Of a DNA stretch of 64,000 bases, positions 1 through 10,492 are shown piece by piece (position 1 is the first letter of the stretch; each line of letters begins with the position of its first letter). The position numbers were made by a program, and so were the translations under genes. This DNA is from Aphrocallistes beatrix. Lineage: Eukaryota > Porifera > Hexactinellida > Sceptrulophora > Aphrocallistidae. Location: positions 4,642,968 to 4,706,967 of the forward strand of contig OY725497.1 of the NCBI GenBank assembly GCA_963281255.1, written 5' to 3'. The notes beneath the pieces are model-generated. The model was not told the origin of the DNA. It saw only the letters and a list, made by a program, of their open reading frames with translations, and did no database searches.

Positions 1-55
1 AAAAGTACATCTTAAGTAAAAATATAGTTAGCAAATAATCAGTAAAATATTTTAC

Positions 56-575
56 GATCAGTACCAATGGTCAGTGTCTATTGTCAGTTTATATCGTTGG
101 TCCCTATGGGTAGCCTCTATGATCAGTACCAATGGTCAGTGTCTATTGTCAGTTTATATCGTTGGTCCCTATGGGTAGCCTCTATGATCAGTACCAATGG
201 TCAGTGTCTATTGTCAGTTTACATCGTTGGTCCCTATGGGTAGCCTCTATGATCAGTGCCAATGGTCAGTGTCTATAGTCAGTTTATATCGTTGGTCCCT
301 ATGGGTAGCCTCTATGATCAGTGCCAATGGTCAGTGTCTATTGTCAGTTTATATCGTCGGTCCCTATGGGTAGCCTCTATGATCAGTGCCAATGGTCAGT
401 GTCTATAGTCAGTTTATATCGTTGGTCCCTATGGGTAGCCTCTATGATCAGTGCCAATGGTCAGTGTCTATAGTCAGTTTATATCGTCGGTCCCTATGGG
501 TAGCCTCTATGATCAGTGCCAATGGTCAGTGTCTATAGTCAGTTTATATCGTTGGTCCCTATGGGTAGCCTCTAT
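56..575. repeat. 65-bp tandem satellite, 8 copies
   Basis: Eight head-to-tail copies of a 65-bp unit starting GATCAGT occur at 56, 121, 186, 251, 316, 381, 446 and 511. They differ by only a few substitutions (for example TATTGTC/TATAGTC and GTTGG/GTCGG). Spacing is exactly 65 bp and there are no unique spacers, so this is a minisatellite, not a CRISPR array. A ninth copy breaks off after GATCAGT at 576. Confidence 0.95.
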
Positions 576-815
576 GATCAGTCAACTGCTAACAGTTGTC
601 ACTAATAATGTATGATCCTTAGATATGATAAAGTGGTATGTACTAATTATGTCAGATTTAAGTGTTTTAACAGATTTAGGTTCGGGAGAGGTTCTGAAAA
701 GTCGACCCAGTTTCCAACTCTAGATAAACTTCCAGTTATATTTCAAAATCATATATAACAGGGCATGCCCTATATAATAGCTGACTTTAGAACGAATTAG
801 TGCGGATAATTATAA

Positions 816-1083
816 CAGTAGACCCTCGTTGATACGAACACGGATATGAACAGATATTTTATCTCCAACGGAGGAAAATACATACCGTATTGCTTCGAAT
901 AAGCGCCCGGGCGCTTATTTATTTCGTGCACCCTTTAGACCCGGCGCTTATTCGAACCGGCGCTTATTCAAGCCCCGGCGCTTATTCAGGGAAATACGGT
1001 ATATTAAATTATTAATACGAATACCGGATTATACGAACAAATTTTTACCATTGCCTGGTGTTAGTATTAACGAAGTTCCACTG
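816..1083. mobile_element. Tigger/pogo-like MITE with another MITE nested inside
   Basis: The left end reads CAGTAGACCCTCGTTGATAC and the right end is its imperfect inverted counterpart (GTATTAACGAAGTTCCACTG), with TA at the right junction. Internal sequence is AT-rich and non-coding. Residues 883-1002 are a second inverted-repeat element. Confidence 0.65.
883..1002. mobile_element. Nested palindromic MITE with GCGCTTATTC motifs
   Basis: Ends are TACCGTATT and AATACGGTA. Inside, the motif GCGCTTATTC and its complement are repeated several times around a central CGCCCGGGCG palindrome. It lies wholly inside the MITE at 816-1083 and so inserted later. Confidence 0.6.
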
Positions 1084-1330
1084 TATTATGAAATTTAAAC
1101 ATTCTTAATACTCTATTTATAGAAATAAATCCTTAACTCACTTGTAGTGTGAAAATCTTGAAGTAATTCTGTCTTCAAAGTAGCGTTTGTATATTTGATA
1201 TTTGTAGTTTTGATTATAGTTATTTCTGTATTCCACTAACTACAGCTATTTATATACTCTCTCTATAACACACACTATCCACTCGAGTGGATTGAGCCTT
1301 GTTAAGTTGAATATTAATGTGGTTATTCGA

Positions 1331-1673
1331 GTGCCACCTCTTCTACGAAGCATTTGATGATAACGTGGTGATGGCACAGTTGTGTCGTGTGGTTGTTTAC
1401 TAGCATCCACAAGATCAACTCATCCAAACGCCACTAATCTTACATCATATGATTTGTAAGTAGAACTATCTTACAACAAAATATTGAACTAAAGTGCAGT
1501 AAACAACAACACAACATGTTATTGATGAGTACAGAGGATCTGTCTAAGAGTCATTTTAGCAACAAGGTTCAGTAGATAATTAACCAATCAAATTGTATCG
1601 TTTGATATTTGGTAAACAGAATCAAGATAACCAAGTTGGCAGATGAGAAACGAGTTTCTAGTTGGAGTCAGTG
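1331..1673. repeat. Direct segmental repeat, left copy
   Basis: About 343 bp beginning GTGCCACCTCTTCTACGAAG is repeated almost exactly at 3408-3753, in the same orientation about 2.08 kb away. Differences are a handful of substitutions and 1-bp indels. I see no clear reading frame shared by both copies. Confidence 0.85.
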
Positions 1674-2181
1674 GTGTAGTGAGGAGGGTAGACAGGTGGA
1701 CTTCATTCTCACACCTCAAATAATGTGTCACATAAGGACACTGAGTTATTTCGCATCCTAAGCAACAAAAAAACAGACAAAAATACTGTAATGGAGTTAC
1801 TATGACAACAAACAATGTTTACAGAGACTTAGCGCAAAATACGATGGACAAACAAAATAAGATAGACGGGGACGTCTCAGGGATTTTCGTCTAAGGGTGC
1901 AAACCACAAAACAATTCTGATGGAAGACAGAACACCACTGGCGGGGTATCTCAGTGGGTTTAGGGGCTTTCCTCCTCGAAGTTAACAGTAAAGAGAAATC
2001 GCTCTTAGCAACTCGGGTTTTTCTCACAAAACAGTTACTAATAAGGAATGTTAATACAAATCTACACTTAAAACGTGGAAATTGAGACAAATGTTAGTTT
2101 CATTATGAATTTGAGAAACATGTCTCAGATTCCTCAAATTTGGATAAATAATGAGATTTCATAAAATTTGGCTATTAAATC
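1674..2181. other. Gene-free stretch, nothing recognised
   Basis: AT-rich DNA follows the left direct-repeat copy. Short ORFs on the minus strand (up to 96 codons) have no recognisable domain and no supporting splice or poly(A) context. Confidence 0.4.
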
Positions 2182-2481
2182 TTGATGGGAGTACGAAACA
2201 CTATAAATAGAAATAATTTTACCAGGAGGGGTATTGCCCTATTGGAGCCATTGAGTATGGCGAATTTCACTGAAATAATTGCTAAGAACTTACACTCTAT
2301 TATGAGGATCTTTCATATAATTTGCTTGGACAAAATAGTAACAGCATGTAAGGGGGAAAGGAATTTCGGGAAGGGTCAGGTATATCTACCTCCAACTGAG
2401 TTGGAAGGGTTTATTCAGCATAACTTAAGTGAGTTTTTGTCTCCATGGAATCAAGTATCAATCAAAACAAACATGGAGTAG
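2182..2481 (+). CDS. Unidentified 99-codon ORF or candidate exon
   Basis: An open frame of 99 codons from ATG to TAG, with mixed hydrophobic and charged composition in its second half and a possible splice acceptor (TTTTACCAG) 40 bp inside. No family is recognised, there is no paralogue in the window and no poly(A) signal nearby. It lies between two copies of a segmental repeat, so it may be chance or a transposon relic. The alternative, a terminal exon starting at about 2225, is equally unproven. Confidence 0.18.
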   Translation: MMGVRNTINRNNFTRRGIALLEPLSMANFTEIIAKNLHSIMRIFHIICLDKIVTACKGERNFGKGQVYLPPTELEGFIQHNLSEFLSPWNQVSIKTNME

Positions 2482-2655
2482 TGTCTGTCAAGTATTGGAA
2501 ACCCACACGACACTATCTCTATGCCACACGACACTATCTCTATGCCACAGGAGAATCAACAATGTTTCCACATTGTAAACTCAGATAAGAATTTAATGTT
2601 ATTAATTAAGAGATGGTAAGCGAGACTGATTTCTATTTTTAGGTCTCGTGAATTC

Positions 2656-2808
2656 CAGGTGACTCCGCTTAATCGGGACACTTTGGTCCCGGATACTTTG
2701 TCCCCATTAAGTGGAGTTCCCAATTAACCGATGAAATTTAGTCTTAGCTTCTATGTATGGGGACAATTCCGTTCCTGGTGACTTGTCCTGATTAAGCGGA
2801 GTTGACTG
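2656..2808. mobile_element. pogo-like MITE, family A (ACTCCGCTTAAT ends)
   Basis: Ends are CAGGTGACTCCGCTTAAT and ATTAAGCGGAGTTGACTG. The interior carries alternating complementary GATTAAGCGG/CCGCTTAATC segments. The same family recurs at 11371, 13308, 17772, 23052, 30506 and 33756. Confidence 0.8.
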
Positions 2809-2867
2809 TATTTTAGTTCAAAAAATGGCACAATTTTTTTTTTTTTCAGATATCTTTGTTTGGAATA

Positions 2868-3408
2868 CGAGGGTCACTCAGTATGTTTTGAGCCTGGAGT
2901 AGTTGCTTCCGTTTGATTTTGTTGAAAATTTCTAGGATTATTCACCTACCTATTATTATCTTTGACTTTGAGTTTGATTTCAATCGGACAAGTTTGTAAA
3001 ATATTGTGATGAAGAAATTGTTCTATGAAAACACAACCACAAGTGTTGAATTGGAATATCTTGGAACATTTATTTAAGTTTTGCAAACGAAATTTAAATA
3101 TGATAATCATAGAATCCCCCCGGATTGTGAATATATCGCATCATTGATAATATTGAATTGTCAAAAGTTTGTTCCTAACTATCATTTTTCTATAAAGAGA
3201 ATAAAGAAAATTCCATAGGAAATGGCTTGCAAATGTGTCGGAGTCCACAAGGACACTCCATTATATGTGGCATAATATTTTAGAAACTTGTCCAATCTAA
3301 CTCAAAGCCAAAGATACAAGTAATAATAGGTAGATGAATAATCCTAGGAATTTTAACGCAATCAAATGGAAGCAACTACTCCAGGCTCAAAACTTATCGA
3401 GTGACTCG
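2868..3408. repeat. Long inverted repeat (foldback element), arms of about 137 bp
   Basis: Arms at about 2868-3006 and 3272-3408 are reverse complements with scattered mismatches; the shared core includes TTTTGAGCCTGGAGTAGTTG and CTAGGATTATTC. A spacer of about 265 bp separates them. The right arm ends where the right copy of the direct repeat begins, which suggests the two rearrangements are linked. No coding region is recognised. Confidence 0.75.
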
Positions 3409-3753
3409 TGCCACCTCTTCTACGAAGCAATTGATGATAACGTGGTGATGGCACTAGTTGTGTCGTGTGGTTGTTTACTAGCATCCACAAGATCAACTCA
3501 TCCAAACGCCACTAATCTTACATCATATGATTTGTAAGTAGAACTATCTTACAACAAAATATTGAACTAAAGTGCAGTAAACAACAACACAACATGTTAT
3601 TGATGAGTACAGAGGATCTGTCTAAGAGTCATTTTAGCAACAAGGTTCAGTAGATAATTAACCAATCAAATTGTATCGTTTGATATTTGGTAAACAGAAT
3701 CAAGATAACCAAGTTGGCAGATGAGAAACGAGTTTCTAGTTGGAAGTCAGTGG
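3408..3753. repeat. Direct segmental repeat, right copy
   Basis: Near-identical to 1331-1673. It starts immediately after the inverted-repeat arm. After GTTGGA the two copies diverge. The 300 bp beyond it (3754-4058) hold nothing I recognise. Confidence 0.85.
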
Positions 3754-4058
3754 ATGCTTACCATTGACACATAATACGTACTTTCAAACTTTACCACTTA
3801 CCAATTCTTCAATCATTTCAAACAAACAAAATCTTAATAAGACAACACAAATTAAAATGTGAAAAGCAATGCACAAAGCGTCGTTGAGTTTACAGGAATT
3901 CTTTCACTTAAAATTCTTGAGACTGTTCAGTAGTGCTTGGCTATTTTTAGGGTTGAAAAGAATATTCCAATATTTGCTCTTGTAATGAGTAAGAATTCAT
4001 ACATTCGAGCTGATATTTGTATATATTTAGGTACTGAGAAGATGTGTGAATTTAAGTA

Positions 4059-4446
4059 CAGTAGAACCTGTATATAACGGCCACCCAAGGGACTGGACAA
4101 AATTGGCCGTTATACACAGGTGATTGTCTTAATCCCCAAAAGGCATCAACGTAGTACAATAAATATCTAGTTTTCAGAAATCCATTACTTGAAGTAATTA
4201 CATGAAACTTGTTTATCGTTTGTAACAGGTCCTGTAATAAACACATAAAAAGGTGAAAAGGTGATGGCCGTTATACACAGTTTTAGGATCAGTAAGGGAC
4301 TACAAACGGGTGGCCGCTGGCCGCGTTGAGCAGGTGACCGCTATACACAGGTTCAATATTATGGAATTTCGGACGGGACTGTTCATTGGTGACCGCTATA
4401 GACAGATGGCCGTTATATAGAGTGGCCATTATAGCAGGTTCGACTG
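4059..4446. mobile_element. MITE, family G (GGCCGTTATACACAGG motifs)
   Basis: The left end is CAGTAGAACCTGTATATAAC and the right end is GCAGGTTCGACTG. The interior repeats GGCCGTTATACACAG and GGTGACCGCTATACACAGG several times, a pattern typical of pogo/Tigger-derived elements with CAGT...ACTG ends and flanking TA. It is 388 bp long and non-autonomous. Confidence 0.7.
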
Positions 4447-4669
4447 TATCCTAAAATAGATTTCTTAAGAATAGTACATGGTTCAAATTATATAATTCTA
4501 AATAATGGACACATTCCATTGGTGGCATAACAGCCACCACACTGATTTTAGTGGCGTATCGCATCAATCTATTGGCTACCCACACCAACCACTATATCTG
4601 TCTAGCACTATACTGTTCAATTAGTATATTTGTCCATTGAATACCTATTAGACATTCCCTAGCAACGAA

Positions 4670-5536
4670 ATGGATAACTGGAATCTCGTGGAATACTCTC
4701 AGATGACAGTTCCCCTGGTGGCAGTGGCAGCTCGGGGCGAGGAAATGGGCGCGCTAAACGGGCCACGTGGCATTGCGTACAGAGAGGAGTCTAAAGAGAT
4801 ATTTATAGCCGATGAACGGAACTCCAGAATCCAGATTTTCAACATAGAAGGAAAATTTATTTTTTCATTCGGGAACGACCAATTAGAGAAGCCTTCCAAT
4901 CTATTTATAGACGGACAGTGTCTGTATGTCACGGATTGGGGCTGGCAGAACTATTGCTTGTTCAAGTTCGATCTGACAACTCTAAAATTCATCAAGAAAA
5001 TCGGGAAAAATAGTTTCGACGCGTCTAAAGATTACAATTTGCTAAGACAGCCAGAATTAGGACCTGGTGAGTATATTTACATCCCAGACAATAACAACAA
5101 CAGAATCTGTGTGTTTAGTAAACATTTAGAAAGGGTTAACGTCCTGGAAGGGGAAGGATTGGATAATCCTGTTGACATAAAGTTCAGAAGTGACAAAGTG
5201 TTTATTCTAAACAACAACAGCTTGTTATGTGTGCATATTTTCACACTTCAGAATTCACACCTTGAGAAAGTTAATTCCATTATTAGCCGAGGAGAACTGG
5301 CAGAAGTGTTGTACCCAAATTTCTTCCTGATTGACTCCGAAAATAGAATAATTGTGTCGGATTTTGTGGATCACTTTGTCAAGGTATTCAGCCCAACCGG
5401 TGACAAAGTGGCATACATTGGCAGAGAAGGGAATGGGTTTGGAGAATTGTGCTACCCAATGGGAATCCAACTAACAGCTGATGGCAAACTTATTGTTGTC
5501 TCGAGCAACGAGAAATTTGGACTCCAGATATTCTAG
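4670..5536 (+). CDS. NHL-repeat beta-propeller protein, single exon, 288 aa
   Basis: One uninterrupted frame from ATG to TAG encodes successive NHL blades. Each has the pattern of a hydrophobic strand, a DxxNxRI-type turn and a short 'xVF/IF' strand: NSRIQIF near residues 57-63, NNNRICVF near 143-150, VKVFSPTG near 240-247, with GLQIF at the very C-terminus. There is no RING, B-box, signal peptide or membrane segment, so it is a bare propeller of probably six blades. NHL propellers in TRIM/LIN-41-type proteins bind RNA or protein, but without the TRIM module the ligand cannot be named. It converges with CDC73, whose stop codon is 195 bp beyond this one. The start is the first ATG in frame. 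The coding sequence contains the over-represented word CTATTTATAG at 4900-4909. Confidence 0.88.
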   Translation: MDNWNLVEYSQMTVPLVAVAARGEEMGALNGPRGIAYREESKEIFIADERNSRIQIFNIEGKFIFSFGNDQLEKPSNLFIDGQCLYVTDWGWQNYCLFKFDLTTLKFIKKIGKNSFDASKDYNLLRQPELGPGEYIYIPDNNNNRICVFSKHLERVNVLEGEGLDNPVDIKFRSDKVFILNNNSLLCVHIFTLQNSHLEKVNSIISRGELAEVLYPNFFLIDSENRIIVSDFVDHFVKVFSPTGDKVAYIGREGNGFGELCYPMGIQLTADGKLIVVSSNEKFGLQIF

Positions 5537-5730
5537 TTTGTTTGAATTAGTGACTTGTAAACACCTGAAAGTGTTGGTAAACAAAATATGTGTATGCCAG
5601 TTATAATAATAATTCCTTGTTTGTACAAAATATTAAAATGTGTCAACTTTCACACTTTCCATCAATTTCACAACAGCACAAAAGTCCATTACAAAAATGA
5701 CCAATCAGAGACCAGAAATTATGAAAGGTG

Positions 5731-8091
5731 TCAAACTTTAAATTTGCTGAGCGCCACTTTGCTGGCAGCTGTCTTGTCTGTCATTTCCCAGAATTTGTTC
5801 ACTGCCACTTTATCCAAGTGTCGCTTCGTCCTACTGATCTCTAAAACTGTCACATTCCATTTCTTGATATTCATTTCCAAGGGACTATCAAGGAATTTCA
5901 AATGAAAAGCGCGGATTTTAACAAATAATTCCACCGGAGACCCGTCCGAAGACAGCCCGGGCCATCCTTTAAACTGCCACTGCTGCCCTGCCACAAACAC
6001 CGCCACCACCCGGTTCCAGTCGTTCTGTCTCAGTTTGGCGGGAGAGTCGATGATCCGGTAGGGGATGGTGAAGGACTTGGACGCTGTTGGCTCATCTTTC
6101 CGCCGCTGAATCAGAATATCCCCGACAGCTTGTGCGCCTACATCCGACATGTGGAAGTACTTCTCGTCTTGCAGGAATTCCTTCGCGTTCTGTAGCGTTA
6201 TGACGGAGGTTAAGGCGGCGGGAACGATTATAATCGGCGTTCGAGACTCCCGTTTCGACCCAGAATGCCGGTCCTCTTCAAATTTCCCCTGCGGTCCTGC
6301 CGTAGGCCCCCTTGGCACCTCCCCACCGACACCTTTCTGGATCCTGTAGGTGCCAGTTGTGTCGATATTGAACACGGACACATCTTTGGTGGGCTTGTAC
6401 TGTTCCTGATCATACCTAGTGAGGGACCAATCAAATTTGAGAGTTAAGACTTTCTGTTTAATAAAATTCGAGGTTGTCTATAATCAATGAAACCTCCCAA
6501 AATGGCGCTAAAAATAGAATAATCTCCATTTCAGACAGCAAAATTGCTGGTATAAATTTAGATTCCTAAATATCCATGGTTCGTGCTATATTAAGAATTT
6601 CATCGGATATTCTATAATTAGCTACCTGCTGTAGGCGCCAGATGGTTTACTGGAGTGGTGTGTGGTCTGTTTAGGTGGCTGAGGGTAGTCGTTAATCCGA
6701 CCTTCTTCTATCCCTAAACAAACACAATAACAACATGAAATAAACAAATACAAGATTACACGTGTGTTAATGCTATCAGTCGAGTAAAGGAAGCTACCAG
6801 GGATATTTTGGGATATATTCCTAATTATAGATTGCTCGAATTCCTAATTTAGACACAAAACTGTTAAACTTCAGTAGCCTAGCAACCTTTGATCTTAGAA
6901 AGAATGGAAAGAATGTTGGTAAAGGTGAGTCCAGAGCTGTCAAGGATGGTGGACCTGTTCCTAAAAAGTCGCTCCCTGCCCAGAATATCCCGCGTCGTGT
7001 CCGCCTCCACATCTCCGAATCCCTGGTCCTTGTATGCACCAGCCCCGATGTCATCAGCTGCTTGGATTGTGGTTCGTTTCTTTCGGATTCGTTTTGTTTT
7101 GATTTCGAAAATCTTCTCTTCTGGCATTGTTATTCCAAGCCCGGAGCCTTTGATCTGTTAGATACATTGTTTACACAAGAAAATGGATCTGATCCTTACT
7201 ATTGCACTAACCATGGATGTAATAATAACACTGAATCACCATCATTATTAATAAATGAATCTAACCAGTAGAATAAATGAATCTAACCAGTAGAATAGCT
7301 ACCTTCTGATATTCATTCAGTTCAGAATAACGAAAAGAAGTTTCTGTTAACTTTAGTACAGAGCTTAGTTATTCGAAGCCGCCCTTCTGATAGGTCAGTT
7401 CAACACCACTAAAAGAGGGTCTACCCGTCAGAGAGAATTTTGTTAAAAAACCGCTTAAATATCTCAACTTTTATCAGAAAAAAATGGTTTCTCAAATTGC
7501 TGCCTATGGTAGATATTCATAAACTCGAATAAAGGGCCTTGAATTAAAAATAGACTGCCAGATATTTGTTTATTCATATCCATGTCGGATTTAAGAGAAA
7601 TATCTTGGTACCTGGTCCTTGGTGATCATGGGGATCCTGGGGGGTTCGATTCTCGGCGGTCTCTTCTTGCGGTTTAGCTGCTCGTCTTCGTGCCTATTCC
7701 CAGCGACAGCTGACGTTCTCTTCAAGCTGGGAGGCGGGACTGACATTTCAAGCGGGCCATTCCTGTCGATCCCAGGCGCCGTGTCGATGTCTCCATTCAA
7801 GTAGCTCTGCAAGGACTTCCTATCCGGGAATCTGATTGGTGGAATCTTAGCGTTGTTCGCTTTCGTGAGGTAGACAGCGTGTCCAAGAGACGCGTGCTTC
7901 AAGAGAAACAGGAGTGTCTCTAGGGTGTAATAGTCCCTCGGAGTGTTGTCTGCTCCTGCCTTGAATATCTGGTAGTTGGTTTTGGTGGTTCGAGGAAATG
8001 CAGCCTGGTCGAATATAATGAAGTCATCCCTCTCAACGATTTCTTTCCGGTTTATGTTATAAGCGCGAAGTAATGATAAACAATCGACCAT
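5731..8091 (-). CDS. CDC73 / parafibromin, PAF1 complex subunit, 4 exons, about 506 aa
   Basis: Exons 8091-7612, 7154-6887, 6713-6626 and 6415-5731 join with GT-AG introns of 457, 173 and 210 bp and consistent phases (0, 1, 2). The N-terminal exon matches the CDC73 N-domain (LSLLRAYNINRKEIV; PRDYYTLETLLFLL; PDRKSLQSYLNG). Exon 2 carries the helical segment with TTRDILGRERLFRNRSTIL. Exon 3 is a short linker. Exon 4 holds the Ras-like C-terminal domain (TPIIIVPAALTSVITLQNAK; WNRVVAVFVAGQQWQFKGWP; SPVELFVKIRAFHLKF; LEISRTKRHLDK). Family members act in the nucleus with PAF1, LEO1, CTR9 and RTF1 during Pol II elongation. Length is close to human parafibromin (531 aa). I chose ATG 8091, five codons inside the longest frame, because it aligns with the family N-terminus. 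No breaks are seen; intron 1 holds a short duplication (AATGAATCTAACCAGTAGAA). Confidence 0.95.
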
Positions 8092-8106
8092 ACTAGAACA
8101 ATGCAA

Positions 8107-9335
8107 ATATTTACTGAAAAACTTTTGGGTAAAACGGAAGGTGGATTTCCCCTACAGTTTGCTCGTTCGCTTCTATGCCTTAATTTCGTATAAAAGTACG
8201 TTAAAACGTGCACAATTTCTGAATGTTACACCCCTTCCCTTTGTGAACCTATCTCTTACTCAAAGTTCTAATTTTGGACATAGAGGAGACTGATATCTGA
8301 TCAATGTCCACATACCGGTTCTGACATATAGAATTATCACCTCAAGATTGCATAACAATTAAACAAGTGAGCAAGGGTAATACACACAAAATATATTCCA
8401 AGTCAAATAGTTGAAGAATCCGATTGGGTATGCTCCTTAATATGATCATATCTGTTGCCATAAGAACCCGAATGGATGGAACAGAGGGTAGAGCATGGTT
8501 TTTCACAAAACCTGGTATAATTTACTAAATAATTACGTCACGAGTTTAGATATTTTGGTTCCAGAAAGCTTAATACTTGGAACAAGTGGCGTCGTGTGGT
8601 TCTAAAAGAATGCGATAAGGGAAGTTCTCTCATTCAAAGCATTCATTTCTCCTATGTCGGATTGCAACGTAGAATAACTGATTCACTCTACGAGTATGAA
8701 AGCATATCTTCGTGCCATTATCACTGCTAGGATACAATATGTCGACCATGGAATGAGCGCCAAGAGTGCAAAGAATAGACACGAGTCATAGGGGAAAAGT
8801 AGCTGGGATTTAGTGCCACTGTATGACTACCAAATTGTAGTAACCAATCAGATTCTAGGGATTTAGCATTAAAGTTGGGTACGACTATGATTGGTCAATA
8901 TTGATCAGACACAACTAATGCAAATAATCGACATTTTATCAAAGTTAATGTTAGCAAAGTCAATTATGCTTAGTAGGCGATTTAGGTTTATCATGTAAAA
9001 TTCAGTGTACCCATTATCTAGATTTTAGCCAATCAAAATCCATATTTACGTAACCCACGTACTGACTTAACTAAAATGATTTGAAATATCAAAATAGTAA
9101 TAATTAAACCTCAATGGTGACAGTATGCAATGCTTTCAAGAGTCTGAAAGGAAATGAATTGGTGACCTTAAACAGTAGAGCTAATATCCTCGAAAACAGC
9201 TCTCAGCAATTACCTCAGACAATTCAGTGAAATTTCTTAATTTGAAATGGTGCATTTATATATTTGGTTGATAATGGAAATCATCCGAGTATAAAAATGG
9301 AATTTTTGAAACATTCTAAACATCTTTGAATACAA
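8107..9335. other. Intergenic region upstream of CDC73
   Basis: About 1.2 kb of AT-rich DNA between the CDC73 start and the small ORF at 9336. No open frame, MITE ends or strong regulatory motif stands out. The CDC73 promoter should lie in the proximal part, but I cannot point to a core element. Confidence 0.35.
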
Positions 9336-9536
9336 ATGGAGGACAGCTACGATTCGAAAAGGCAGGAGATAGAAGCAAATCGAGGGAGAATTGCAGAGTT
9401 GAACTCTCGATTAGAATGGCTGAGTAGTCACAAAAATAGATTAAGAAGACACATACGACACCTCAGCTCACAACAAATGAGATTGAGGACCAATCTGGAT
9501 GGAATCGAGAATGGAAATGGAATGGTTGAGAGATGA
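9336..9536 (+). CDS. Small coiled-coil protein, 66 aa, unidentified
   Basis: The ATG is preceded by an in-frame TGA three codons upstream, so the start is firm if the gene is real. The product is short, highly charged and predicted helical, with heptad-like spacing (RIAELNSRLEWLSSHKNRLR). This suggests a small coiled-coil protein. The stop is followed by an A/T-rich 3' region with AATAAA signals near 9625 and 9640, a gene-like arrangement. No family is recognised and no signal or membrane segment is present. It may be a complete micro-gene or the last exon of something larger. Confidence 0.45.
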   Translation: MEDSYDSKRQEIEANRGRIAELNSRLEWLSSHKNRLRRHIRHLSSQQMRLRTNLDGIENGNGMVER

Positions 9537-9917
9537 TTGTCCAAATTTTCTTCTTTGGGGATTCTTCATTTAATATTGTAGTGTACCTCTTTAAAATAAC
9601 AAACTTTGTGTACAACAATTTCAATAAAATTTGTCAATAAAGGGATCAACAGTTAATGCAAAATGAAAATAAGGAATTATAATATTAATGAAATATATGA
9701 ATATTCAAGTTAGCATCCATCCCAGCTCTGTCACTTCTATTCGTAGCAATTCTCAAACAATCTCACTAGTAAACTACTTTTTAAGTTTTTTCTGTGTCAT
9801 GGTTAGTAAACAAACAAACAAACAAAACAAAAATTAACAAAAAATAAACAAACAAATGATGCCTAGTAACGGCAACTGGAAAATGGTATTTCCAGATCTA
9901 GAATTAAAATATATTAC
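9537..9917. other. 3' region of the small ORF and A-rich DNA
   Basis: Contains tandem AATAAA signals at about 9625-9645, then AT-rich sequence with a short (CAAA)n-like stretch at about 9810-9855. Nothing else is recognised. Confidence 0.4.
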
Positions 9918-10322
9918 ACCGTACACCCTCGCTAATCCAAACAGCTCTGTACCAATACCAGTAATAAAGACTGTTAAAAGATTATCATTGAAATATTATT
10001 GCTTTGAGGATATGCCTAATTTACGGGACGGCATCCTGTCCCGTAAATTAGGGATCTTAACTCGTCCCGTCCAGTAAATTAGGCACCTTTTCTGTCCCGT
10101 CCCGTAAATTAGGCATCTTGACTCGTCCCGTCCCGTAAATGAGGTACCTAGATTTTCCGGGATGATCCCGTCCCGTAATTAGGCATGCCCCTTTTAACGA
10201 AGTTTCTCAAACTTTTGCAAGATCTATTATAAAGGTCGATTCAACACGTATAGGCGAATGAAAGTATATTTTTTCGTTTGGAGTCTAAGAATCAAGTGCT
10301 AGAATTAGTGAGGGCGTCTGTA
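9918..10322. mobile_element. Tigger-like MITE family C, split by a nested family-D MITE
   Basis: The left end resembles GTACACCCTCGCTAATCC and the right end GAATTAGTGAGGGCGTCTG, as in the copies at 32967 and 42075. Within it, 10011-10190 is a family-D element with repeated CGTCCCGTAAATTAGGCA blocks and TATGCCTAATT/AATTAGGCATG ends. Family C is therefore older here. Confidence 0.65.
10011..10190. mobile_element. MITE family D (GGGACGGGAC / CCTAATTTACGGG)
   Basis: Imperfect inverted ends with internal repeats of a 25-35 bp unit containing TCCCGTCCCGTAAATTAGG. Relatives are at 42661, 46472 and 61201. The GC-rich core in an AT-rich genome makes it easy to recognise. Confidence 0.7.
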
Positions 10323-10492
10323 ATAAAGCATGCCACTCGTAATTTTTCAAACTAGGAAATATGACAGTATTGAAAACAAAGTATTTAATATAATAATTGT
10401 ATATAACAAACACAGACACATACGTATACTAATTTAGATTTCATGCACAAGTAAATAATCAAGATGGAACCAAACAGGAAATATCTACAGTT

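Noticed and set aside
56-575. CRISPR-like array
   Set aside because: Units are contiguous 65-bp repeats without variable spacers, and the genome is eukaryotic.
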